Below are positions 31,424 through 42,562 of a stretch of DNA of 64,000 nt, in pieces. Position 1 is the first letter of the stretch. The number at the start of each line of letters is the position of its first letter. Location: positions 1,467,179 to 1,531,178 of the forward strand of contig NW_006763135.1 of NCBI RefSeq assembly GCF_000264905.1, read 5' to 3'. The position numbers and the translations under genes were made by a program. Below the pieces are notes generated by a model that was not told the DNA's origin, searched no databases, and saw only the letters and a list, made by a program, of their open reading frames with translations. Source of the stretch: Stereum hirsutum FP-91666 SS1. Taxonomy: Eukaryota; Basidiomycota; Agaricomycetes; Russulales; Stereaceae.

Positions 31424-32391
31424 ATGGGCCTCTCAGTCTCTTCATTATTCTCCTCGCTCTCTTCCTTGCTTAGCTGGAGCAAGGACCAGGACGTCCGTAT
31501 ACTCATGCTCGGGCTGGACTCAGCCGGAAAGGTGTGTACTTCTGTTCGCTGTCAGACGCGTGAGCCAGACGAGTGAGTGAACAGCGTTGCTGATGCGTTG
31601 TTCTTGGTAGACAACGATCCTGTACCGTCTACAGGTACGTATCACAGCATAGACGTATATCGGTCATGGAACCTCATAGAAGGGCTGCACGAGTAGATAG
31701 GCGAGGTTGTCTCAACAATTCCAAGTGCGTCCCCTGCGTCCTGTCATCTCTGAAGCGTGCTAAATCAGCCTTACAGCGATCGGCTTCAATGTCGAGACAG
31801 TACAGGTATGTCGACTTCCTTCTTCCTTCCTCATGCCTAGCTTCATCGTCGTCTACAGTACAAGAACATCAAGTTTCAGGTGTGGGATCTTGGTGGACAG
31901 TCATCCATTCGGTATGCCAAGCACACACACTCTTCATCCCTTGGATCCTCGGGCCTCATAACTTCAAACAACCCTCTGTGATCCAGACCATATTGGCGCT
32001 GTTACTTCCCTAACACCTCAGCAATCATTTATGTCATCGACTCATCCGACCACGACCGCCTTCAAACATCACGAACCGAGCTCCTCACGATGCTTTCAGA
32101 GGAGGAACTATCGGGCGTACCACTCCTCGTGTTCTGTAATAAACAAGACGTCGAGGGTGCACTAAAGCCGGAAGAGATCAGTGAACAGCTGGGACTAGCC
32201 GGTGGTGAGAAGGGCAGGGCTTGGAGTGTGAGAGGAAGTTGTGCTGTGAAGGGAGAGGGTCTGGAGGATGGTCTGGACTGGTGCGTTCCGTGTTCTTCGT
32301 CATGCTCCTCGTGATTAGTGGGAATATGAATGCTCATATCTGACTTGCTTCGGTTGGTCACAGGTTGGTGAACGCAATACAGAAAAAGTAA
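31424..32391 (+). CDS. ARL1: Arf-like GTPase Arl1
   Basis: Model: join(31424..31531, 31611..31634, 31697..31724, 31777..31805, 31859..31911, 31987..32280, 32364..32391), 187 aa, seven exons, five of them under 60 nt. All guanine-nucleotide motifs are present: GLDSAGKTT (P-loop), switch I IPTIGFNVE, switch II WDLGGQSSIRPYW, NKQD, and the C-terminal SCAVKGEGLEDGLDWL. The N-terminal MGLSVSS gives Gly2 for myristoylation. Family knowledge: Arl1 recruits GRIP-domain golgins to the trans-Golgi. Length is a few residues above the usual 181-183 because of a Gly-rich loop (LAGGEKGRAW). The start is preferred over an upstream in-frame ATG at 31373, because only MGLSV can be myristoylated. Converges with the Cdt2-like gene. 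Confidence 0.96.
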
Positions 32392-32687
32392 CATAACTCG
32401 GATGCTGCCTAGGCATGTATACCCCACCCGTCGCATCTCCCAGTTTTGCACATCACAGACACAGACTCCACATATACATCTTTGTAATCCATAATCATTT
32501 CCATTGGTTCTTCCTGGGGCATTTCTCATATTCCTTGCTGACATTGACAGCGGTTCGCTGAACATCCAAGTCACATGGGCAATGATCAAGAATAACTATG
32601 CTACATAAGGATAATGCGTGTTAAAGACAAGATGAATGAATGCTCCACAAAACAGGCAAAGAACACTTTGCTACATCTAAAGTTCTG

Positions 32688-34566
32688 TCAATTTGCGCAC
32701 GCCCAATCCCACTTCGCACTCTCCGGATCCTCTTCACACATTCTCTTTGCCTCGATATCAGGCCTCCAGACGCGCACCGTTCCATCGTCCGCACATGACG
32801 CAACACACCCATCTGCCCAATCCACCGCTCCCACCTCACCACTTTGGCCCCGCAACTCTACCGCTTTCGAATCATCCCCACCGCCACCAAGCGCAATACC
32901 AGGCCCACGACCGATCCTTCCAGTGTTTTCCACATCCCACAAGAATGCGCTTCCTCTTTGTCCTGCGCATCCACTCGCCAACCATCTTCCACAGGGACTA
33001 AGCCCCAGCCTCACGTAAAACGAATTACTCTGCATCCGCTCGTCCGAGAACGTGGTATTGTTGTGTGGGGATGGTGATGATGACGAGAGTGGGGATAGCG
33101 TAGGCAGGTGGTAGGTATAGATTTGCGAGTCTGTGCTGAGACCGAAGAGGAGGCCTGCGGTTGGTCCTGAGCCAGGAACGAGGGAAGCGAGGCCGCGAGG
33201 ACGGCGGGATGTTTCGTTGAGTGCTGTAGGGTCGGTTTGGGAGACGAAGAGAGGTTCTTTGATTGATCGGGTGGTCTTTGCGCGACGGGATGGGGTAGGT
33301 TGGCGGAGATCCCAATAACGCAAAATGCTGCAATTGACGTCGAAGTCAGCGTGAAATTCTAGGACAGTGCAGGGGATGATACGCACCCATCGAATGAGCC
33401 TGAGCTAACAAGCCCGTACGGATGCTCCTCGCCGTACACTACGCTTGTGACTGTCCTGGCAGCAGGCACCGCGACTTTGAACTTTCTCTTCCCCTTGGGC
33501 GTTGCCTCCTTTCCGTGTGCTGCTTCGATCTTCATGACCGGATGCATCTCCCCGCCATCACCCGCTCTCAAATCCCAAACACAAATACCACCGTCCCTGC
33601 CGCCTGTGCTCAGCAAGGCCTCATTCGTAGGGTCCCAGGTGACGCACTTCACTGTGCTGGCGTGGCCGCGAAGAGTATGGAGTGGATTATTGATGGTGTG
33701 TGAGGGATCGAAAATGACAGTGGTATGGTCGCCTGACGCTGTGGCAATGTGGGTGTCCCGAGGAGACCATTGGACGTCGAAGATGCCGTTGGCGTGGAGA
33801 GGAAGAATCGCTCGTTGGGGTTCTGTAGATGTGTCGCGATGAGGAGGCTATCGAAGTTGGGAAAAGGAAAGGAATCACCGTAATCCCAGTCATTGCGTTT
33901 TGAGGTATCAAGGATGTGTACTGTTCCTTGCTCCGTCGCGACAGCTAAGACAGCTTTGCCTCCTCGTTTGGCAGCTAGAATACGCGAAAGTCAGGTTGCG
34001 GGAGTCAAAAAGCATAAGCAATGCATACGAACCGTGTGTATATGCACAAGCATATGGTGGTGTCAAATATGAGTCTTCGTCCTGTGATTGACACTTATAC
34101 ACGTCTGACTTATGCGAGGAGACGAAGGCCTGTAGAATTGGTCGCGTAGAGACTAAAAGGGCGTTGGTCACATAGCCAAACAACTAAGGCATTGCCACTC
34201 ACAGTTCACTCTTTGTGATGATAACCCCGGTCTTCCCATCGCCCTCGCACCCATCATTCTCCAGGGTGTCCTCCGGCTCTGCTTCGAGGTGCTCGCGTCA
34301 ACGTCCATCAAGTCAGCGTCTTCCTCCTCATCACTAGTCTCAACATCTGTATCCTCTTCCTCTTCGATCTCCTCGTCCAACTTGGCGCGTTTATTCGCGG
34401 TCTCCTTCGCGACAGCGGGTGCAGGACGTTTGCCTTTGCTGCCATCCTTCGAATTTGACGTGCTCGGACTGAAGAAGAACGACGAGACAGTGGTTTGAGT
34501 AGTATTCGTCCGGTTATTGAGCACAGCATGAGACGAGGCAAAACTAGAGTTAGGAGTAATAGCCAT
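32688..34566 (-). CDS. CDT2: WD40 protein of the Cdt2/DTL type (CRL4 substrate receptor)
   Basis: Model: complement(join(32688..33327, 33387..33822, 33879..33974, 34033..34152, 34203..34566)), 551 aa, five exons. Seven-bladed propeller signals include AVATEQGTVHILDTS, GIFDVQWSPRDTHIATASGD, VKCVTWDPTNEALLSTGGRD, ICVWDLRAG, SSGSFDGILRYWDLR, FYVRLGLSPCGRWLASG, GSAFLWDVENTG and VGAVDWADGCVASCADDGTV. The YWDLR blade followed by a long basic loop and then IYTYHLPTLS is the layout of Cdt2 proteins. The WDxR-type motifs would dock on DDB1. Family knowledge: CRL4-Cdt2 degrades Cdt1, Spd1 and other PCNA-bound substrates in S phase. Residues 24-31 read QTTVSSFF, a PIP-box match, followed by a basic/acidic nuclear stretch. 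A generic WD40 protein remains possible. Confidence 0.72.
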
Positions 34567-34860
34567 GGTGAGTGTCGTAGTGTTTTATGGTGAGCGTGGT
34601 AGCGAGAAGACAGCGACCGCGTCTGATCGCGGACGTAAATTGGGACGCGTCTGTGCCGTGGGACAGCAACAAACGACGCGACAGTCACGTGGAAAACGCG
34701 TCGCGAGCTCGTGCATTTTCGGCGCTTGGTCGGATTTCCGGTTCCTTCGGCTTTACTTGCTTGCAATTGACTAGAATTTAGTTATTGCTCTCATCCTCGA
34801 CTTTCACTTGGTATAGACCTCTCGACTTCACAGAGGTAGTTCAGTCGACAACTGGTCATC
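34567..34860. promoter_or_regulatory. Divergent promoter region of CDT2-like gene and LYS12
   Basis: 294 bp between divergent ATGs. It contains several ACGCG motifs (aaaacgcgtcgcg near 34695, and near 34640). ACGCG is the core of the fungal MluI cell-cycle box bound by MBF-type factors, which would suit a Cdt2 gene; this is inference from motif recall. Confidence 0.45.
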
Positions 34861-36569
<1,709 letters not shown>

Positions 36570-36817
36570 GGGTGTTTGTTTGAGCACTCTGCCTAGTCCA
36601 TGTAGCACCTAGATTATATCTGAGAATCGAAATATGTGGAACATGAGGGTTGTGTGGCGATAGACGATAAATTTGGAAAAGAATGCCCACGCCAAGTGCT
36701 GTGGCCAACATTGAGCGCGTGGTTGAGGGTCGCACTCTTGCACTGCGCTCAGCAACCATCATCTGCCTCGCCACTGCCCAACCTCAATTGTCTCTTCTCA
36801 CTGCTCACGAACCAGTC

Positions 36818-38797
36818 ATGACACTCCCACCCTCACAGCCTGATTCTGCCGACACAAGCACCGCGAAGCGCCCGTCTACTCAAACTCGTTCCTCGAAGGA
36901 GAAGACACCACAGCCATCTGCACGAACCGTCTCCCGGCCCTCAGACTCTCACTCTTCGTCCGCACCTGCGACACAGTCCAAGAAAGATAACGCCAACAAA
37001 GACTTAGACTCCTCCATGCCGTCTGATCCACTTCAGTCGACTCTTGGCCCGTCTGCCCATGCTCAGGACTACAAGAAACTCGGCCGCAGGTCAAGCAAAC
37101 CCATCATCGACTGGTTCCAGCGGAAGCTCGGAGGGACCGTTCGTGCTCGACGTGCCTCTGAAAGCGCTGCTCGTGCACGAGCCTCCAATGCTACTAATGC
37201 AAGCGGTGCCACATCCACCAGAGATAAGAAGAGGCCTCCCTTGCCGGACGGGTTCAAGGAGTTGACGAGGGTCAAGTCTACTCCTTCGAGGGGCCGAAAG
37301 AGCGCAGACAAAGAGGTGCGAAGGAGTGTTCAAGAGGATAACCGGTCGTCTCTTGCGCCTCCGCCTATCTCGCTAAACGGAGACGAACGCACCGCGTCGG
37401 ACGATGGACACGAGGCTATTCAGGAAGGTGCGGCCTCGACATACAGGTCCTCTCTTGCCAGAGACTCGTTGTGGTCGCCCGCGAGCCACCTTGAGGCCGA
37501 TGAAGATGCTTCCGTTCGTCCTTTGCCACCTAGCACCCCTCCTTCACCGTCCCCTTCGCGCTCGTCCTCGTCGTATCTCTCAGACCCGAGGACATTCAGG
37601 AGCATGGCCGCGAGCACGAAGCCCACCACTGTCCTTAGTATCGACTTGACTCCGAACGGCATGGCTCATATCGCTCAGGCTCCGCCGACGCCTATCACTG
37701 CTCCTCAAAGAGTACCTACGCACATGCGCTCCGGCTCAGGTGCTGCAGCTAGCTCTGGTCCTGCTTCCATAACCTTTTCAGCTCTCGCATCGTCGCCCGC
37801 CTCCTCGCGCCCTTCTTCCGTGCAGAATTCACCCAACGTCACCTCTCCTAGTCCCACCACTCCTAATCACCTGCATGTGACGACAGGCACTCAAGCGTCA
37901 CATTATCCTCAGCATACCACTCATCATCCTCGTAACAACCCCCGTCCATCTTCGCCACCCAACGATGACGCCTCGCTGTTCACCCTCGCATCGTCCGCAT
38001 TCGGTATCCCGGGCGCGCGCACGGCAATGCTCAACGGTGGCGCAGACTCCATGTCGGTATCCCATCAGTCGCATTTTGCAGGCTCTCGCATCCTCGGGGA
38101 GGATAGGTCGCTTCATTTCGCTCTGGACAATGATGGGGATCGGGATACAGATGCTGGGCACCTTGGAGACGGGGATATGGATCTGGACGGGGGAGCCGAG
38201 AGGGAAGTCGATGCTAGTGTGAGAGCATTGAGGCCCAGGAGCTCGAGGCGCGGTAGTTGGGAGAGCGAGGCCAGTGGCTGGAGTGCCCGTGTTCCGGGGG
38301 GCACTGGTGGTGCTGCTTCGAGCTTGATGGGTCTGCGTCCTGGGACACCGTCTGCGTGGAGGGATAGGAGTTTGTGGACTGGGACCAGTGTGAGGACAGG
38401 TGGTTGGTTGAGTGACCAGATGGACGCTGGTGATGTGAGCACGGATCCGCAATCGAAGGACGAGGGTGGTGCAGTGGAGAGCGATGGGTCGAGTTCAAAC
38501 TCTGATGAGGCTAAGTCGGAGGACGGCACGCATGAAGGAGAACCGTCCCCTATCTCGTCCTCTGGACATCCACCGAACGCAACCACCGAGGATAAGGCGG
38601 ATGTGCCCCCCGAGTCTACGGATGCTCCCGCCCCCTTGTCCGCTCTTGCCAAGCAGGAGAAGAAGGATGCAACCCCGACACGTATCGAGATGCCTGCTGC
38701 TATTGCTCACGGAGATGAACACGAAGCGCACAGTGCTGCTGGGACGGATGGTTTGACGGATGTTTGGCATTCTGCGCCATCGACGCCGATGTACTAG
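36818..38797 (+). CDS. Long disordered fungal protein, unknown function
   Basis: Intronless, 659 aa from MTLPPSQPD; the frame is open back to an ATG at 36683, which would add 45 residues and lies only 113 bp after LYS12. Almost the whole protein is Ser/Pro/Ala/Gly-rich and disordered. Three short islands look conserved: RRSSKPIIDWFQRKLGGTVR (about 105-125), VLSIDLTPNGMAHIAQ, and ASLFTLASSAFGIPG. The C-terminus ends in the phospho-acceptor-like pattern SAPSTPMY. No catalytic domain, signal peptide or membrane helix is visible. Function not recognised; a scaffold or regulator with short linear motifs is only a guess. Confidence 0.75.
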   Translation: MTLPPSQPDSADTSTAKRPSTQTRSSKEKTPQPSARTVSRPSDSHSSSAPATQSKKDNANKDLDSSMPSDPLQSTLGPSAHAQDYKKLGRRSSKPIIDWFQRKLGGTVRARRASESAARARASNATNASGATSTRDKKRPPLPDGFKELTRVKSTPSRGRKSADKEVRRSVQEDNRSSLAPPPISLNGDERTASDDGHEAIQEGAASTYRSSLARDSLWSPASHLEADEDASVRPLPPSTPPSPSPSRSSSSYLSDPRTFRSMAASTKPTTVLSIDLTPNGMAHIAQAPPTPITAPQRVPTHMRSGSGAAASSGPASITFSALASSPASSRPSSVQNSPNVTSPSPTTPNHLHVTTGTQASHYPQHTTHHPRNNPRPSSPPNDDASLFTLASSAFGIPGARTAMLNGGADSMSVSHQSHFAGSRILGEDRSLHFALDNDGDRDTDAGHLGDGDMDLDGGAEREVDASVRALRPRSSRRGSWESEASGWSARVPGGTGGAASSLMGLRPGTPSAWRDRSLWTGTSVRTGGWLSDQMDAGDVSTDPQSKDEGGAVESDGSSSNSDEAKSEDGTHEGEPSPISSSGHPPNATTEDKADVPPESTDAPAPLSALAKQEKKDATPTRIEMPAAIAHGDEHEAHSAAGTDGLTDVWHSAPSTPMY

Positions 38798-39739
38798 GCT
38801 GATTGCTTTTGGCCTTGGTGTGTACTGGTGTGTTTTTTTGGTGATCGTTCTCGCGTGGCTAACACAACGTCGTGTCGTCCTCTACAGTAGCTTCCTATGG
38901 ATGTACACTTTCGTTTTATATTTTCTCCTGGTTATCTTCTTGGACCGTTTTGCTCGTGTCCTAATGACGCTCGTTCTTGTCTCCCCTGGTTATGAAACAT
39001 TCCTTATGCCCCCCTCTCTTGCTTGTTTATCCGCGGATACCCTTCTGTGTAGTTTACTGATGACCGGTGTCATTCATAGTACATATCTGTATACTCACAG
39101 TCCGTGAAAGTTTGCCCTCGATATATGCCCTAATTCCAAACCGAACATTCTCCTCCCCGTCCTCAATTATCACAGTTACAGTCCGTGCAGGGTTCGGGAA
39201 ATAAGGACCGATGACGTCGTTGGAGGACGCGGTCACGAGGGCTTCAACGCCCCGCCGTTTTACGCGTTTTTTGCTCTTCTCGTCCAAGTTCCACTGGCCT
39301 ATCCACATCGAATCTTCGTGCAACTGCACATTTGCCTATACGCACCTCTTCGGAAACCTTTACCATGGCTATTTTTGTGCTCAATTCTTGAGGTCATTTG
39401 CAGTGTGACCAGATGAAAATCCTCGTTGGTGTACGTATCTTACTCGGTCCGGAAACGATATCGCACATGTGCGCGTATCAGCAGGCCCATTGCCCTCCCC
39501 TCTTGATGCGAACTGAACTGAAATTGGATTAATCTGGTTCGTAAATGATTTCCTTCGAATATCGGAAGTATTTAGAGATGATAAAAGGGCGCACCGCTCG
39601 ACCCTCTCCTGAGAAGGACCAGGGTTCTTCGACTTCTGCGACTCACTCCTGCCGCGGTTCGACACGTCCCGGGCTAGTAGTGGTTGTTCATATCATTGTT
39701 CTCCCCGTTGTAGCTGCCTGCTTGTGTTACTTTGACGCC
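38798..39739. other. Intergenic region, possible small minus-strand gene
   Basis: 942 bp between the disordered protein and the GH125 start. T-rich at the left (about 38815-39060). A minus-strand ORF at 39054-39329 is described separately. The right side must hold the GH125 promoter. Confidence 0.4.
39054..39329 (-). CDS. Possible small gene fragment, low confidence
   Basis: 91-codon ORF with protein-like composition (WNLDEKSKKRVKRRGVEAL, ARTVTVIIEDGEENVRFGIR). A GTGAGT donor directly follows the codons for KLSRT near 39099, suggesting that the downstream tail is intronic and that the true product continues elsewhere. I could not find the partner exons, so this may be a fragment or chance. 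Confidence 0.25.
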   Translation of the reverse strand: MQLHEDSMWIGQWNLDEKSKKRVKRRGVEALVTASSNDVIGPYFPNPARTVTVIIEDGEENVRFGIRAYIEGKLSRTVSIQICTMNDTGHQ

Positions 39740-42282
39740 ATGACGAAGATCGGGAGTGCGTTGAAGAAGGTTGGGTTGTTGGTTGGGGTCATAGGGACTG
39801 TGAGCGTTGCGGTGGTTCGAGCGGATTGTCCTGACTATTCAGACTATTCTTTGGTCAGTCTCTCGTTTCATCAGCTTGTTTGTCGTGTATTGATCTTAAT
39901 TATGGGCGTGTGGCGATAGACTGCTCAAGGGAACCCGTCTTCGGGTCCCTTGGCTTTGCCCTACATGAGATTGAATGAGACGTGTCGTACGTTCAACAGT
40001 TCTGCTGTCGAGGTGAGTGGGGTCATTTCGCGACGGGTTCTGCATGGTGCGCACTGTGTTCTGATAGGATACGTTTTCTATAGCAAGTCATCTCAGATAT
40101 GAGGTCTCGTTTGAAGGATCCGGATATTGCGAGATTGTTTGAGAACGCGTATCCGCTTACTCTCGGTAACTCAGATACTGCCTTCATCTACTGGAATTGG
40201 AGGAGCTGATGACGAGTCTATGTGGAACCTTTCAGATACTACCGTAAAATACTTCAACGACGTATGGCTATGATTCTTCGTAATGGATCCGCTTCAGTCT
40301 GACAATCGATCTTTCTTAGACAGAGAACTTAGCCTTCATCGTTACCGGTGTAAGTCTCTTGGTCGTCTGAACTACTCCGCAAACGCTAACTCTTCTCCCG
40401 GATCAGGACATCACGTTCGTGTGCTCTCTCCAGTGAATCAACTTCTCAGACACTAATTCATGGGTTTTAGCGCTCAATGGCTTCGTGACACTGCCAATCA
40501 GGTGTGCAAACCTTGATACACCTTCTTTGAGCAACTGGAGTTCTGACAACGGAGTAGCTCGCAGTGTATATGAGCCTCGTTTCGCAAGACTCTAATCTTC
40601 AATCACTCATCAAGGGCGTCATTAACAATGAAGCTCGTTATGTCTCTGCGTATCCCTACTGTGGTGCGTTCCAGCCTCCTCCCGAAAGTGGACTGGAGCC
40701 AAGCCACAACGACTACGCCGATCTCGTCACCGTTAATCCGTGAGTACTCTCTTGCTGGTGGCATGTTTTATTGTTGACCGGGAGATCCGTCAAAGGCCTG
40801 TCGACAATCAGACTGTGTTCGAGTGCAAAGTAAATTTCAAGCCTCCTTGAGCATCACCGACCACCACTGACATTTGCGCCGTTGTCTTCAGTACGAGCTT
40901 GACTCACTTTGTGGTTTCATCAAGCTTTCTCGGTCGTACTTCCAGAACACGAACGACTCAAGCATCATCAATGACAATTGTTCGTATTCCAGCCAATAAC
41001 TGCATACCGTATGCCTAACATCCAGGCAACCTAACAGGGATAGCCGCCGTCGACCAAATATTCCAAGTCATCGAAGAGCAGTCCCAGGGTACCTTCGACG
41101 ATGACTTCAACTTTATATCGTACTACAACTGGACGGGCACATCGGGTTCACTCTCCCCTCCCGTGAACAACGAAGGCAACGGAGAGCCTAAAGCGTACAC
41201 TGGTCTGGTGGGAACACATCACAGGCCTTCTGACGACCTCAGTACTTTCGGTATGTACTGCATATTTGTTAGATGTTCATTCTCGTAACTCAAGCTGATG
41301 CATCCATGCGTGTGGCGTAGCATTCCTGACTCCTGCAAATGCGATGCTGAGCGTGGAATTGGGTTATCTTGCCGATATGTTGGACTCGACGGGACAGTTG
41401 GCGAATATCAGCTCGCTGGCGAGGAACTATAGTTCTGTGATCAGTAATGCTATCTGGAATACAACGGTACGCGTTCTGGGTCACGTTTACTGCTATGATT
41501 TCCAGGCTGACGGTTCTGCATATCTAGGTCGTCAACAATATCTTTGCCTACGAGACGAACGGATTTGGAGGTCGTTATGTGATGGATGATGCGAACGTTC
41601 CAGTAAGGATATCACGACCTTGCATCACATCCTAACTTTGTGCATGGCTGATATGTATACTTTGTTCAGTCGTTGCTCGCTCTCCCCTACATCGGCTTCC
41701 TCGAGAAGGATGATTCAGCTTACGTCGCCACCCGAAAGGTGCTCTTGTCCCGCCAAAACCCGTACTACGCTGCCGGCAGTAACTTCAGTGGAATTGGGTG
41801 AGTACCAGCTAACTTTTCCTATTACCTTATATTGCCCGTCTAATTAGCGCGATACTTCGTATAGTGGCCCACACGTCAATGCCTATTCCCCCTGGCCTAT
41901 GTCCCAAATATCTGCTATTTTTGGTACGGATGATGACGATGAGATCACAAACAGCTTATACCTGATTGCCAATGTGAGCTTACCCATGATCATCATCCAT
42001 GAAACCACATCTGACCATCCCTGTCTCTGTGGTACCACAGAATACGAACGGATTGGGTCTTATCCACGAATCTATCAACATCTACAACGGGTCGGATTAT
42101 ACTCGGCAGTGGTTCGCATGGGGTACGTTGCCACCTCTGCTTTGCTCCTGATTCAGCTGCAGATGCTGAGAAATCCTTGTCTTGTAGCGAATTCGTACTT
42201 CGCTGAGATGATGCTTGATCTGGCGGAGAGGAAGCCGTACTTGATCTTTACGAGCAATGAGAGCTATGTGCCAGGACAGTAG
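39740..42282 (+). CDS. GH125-family exo-alpha-1,6-mannosidase, secreted
   Basis: Model: join(39740..39853, 39920..40012, 40084..40165, 40236..40261, 40320..40349, 40407..40414, 40471..40501, 40558..40739, 40796..40829, 40892..40979, 41026..41250, 41321..41466, 41528..41602, 41670..41797, 41865..41973, 42041..42122, 42188..42282), 515 aa, 17 exons including an 8-nt micro-exon. Residues 1-28 form a signal peptide (hydrophobic VGLLVGVIGTVSVAVV). GH125 hallmarks follow: AFIVTGDITAQWLRDTANQ, LIKGVINNEARYV, HNDYADLV, SLCGFIKLSRSYF, LVGTHHRPSDDLSTFAFLTP, YVMDDANVPSLLALPYIGF and IHESINIYN. Several N-x-S/T sites are present. Family knowledge: GH125 are metal-independent, inverting alpha-1,6-mannosidases acting on mannan or N-glycans. 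Length matches the family. All junction phases agree. Confidence 0.93.
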
Positions 42283-42562
42283 CCGCAGTCATACCTGTAC
42301 ATTTCGTTGATTCATGTGGGGAAAAATATGAGATCGGACTACACTACCCGGCATGGAAATGTTGATGCGGTATAAACGGCAAGGGAGCGTGTGGCGCCTA
42401 TTAGCAAAGAGGTGCCACGGAGGGGTTATGGTTCCCGAAACGAGCTGTTCAAGGTGCGCGTCTTGGCATCGCGGCGGGCAGTGTCTTGTCTGGGACGCCT
42501 TTCATTCGTATATATACCCGTTCTCTCAGCTACTGCCACGTCCATAATTTCTTCTCGGATCT
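42283..42562. promoter_or_regulatory. Intergenic promoter of the C2 protein with TATA element
   Basis: 280 bp between co-oriented genes. TATATATA at 42509-42516 is 46 bp upstream of the ATG at 42563, so transcription would start close to the ATG. Nothing else seen. Confidence 0.45.
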
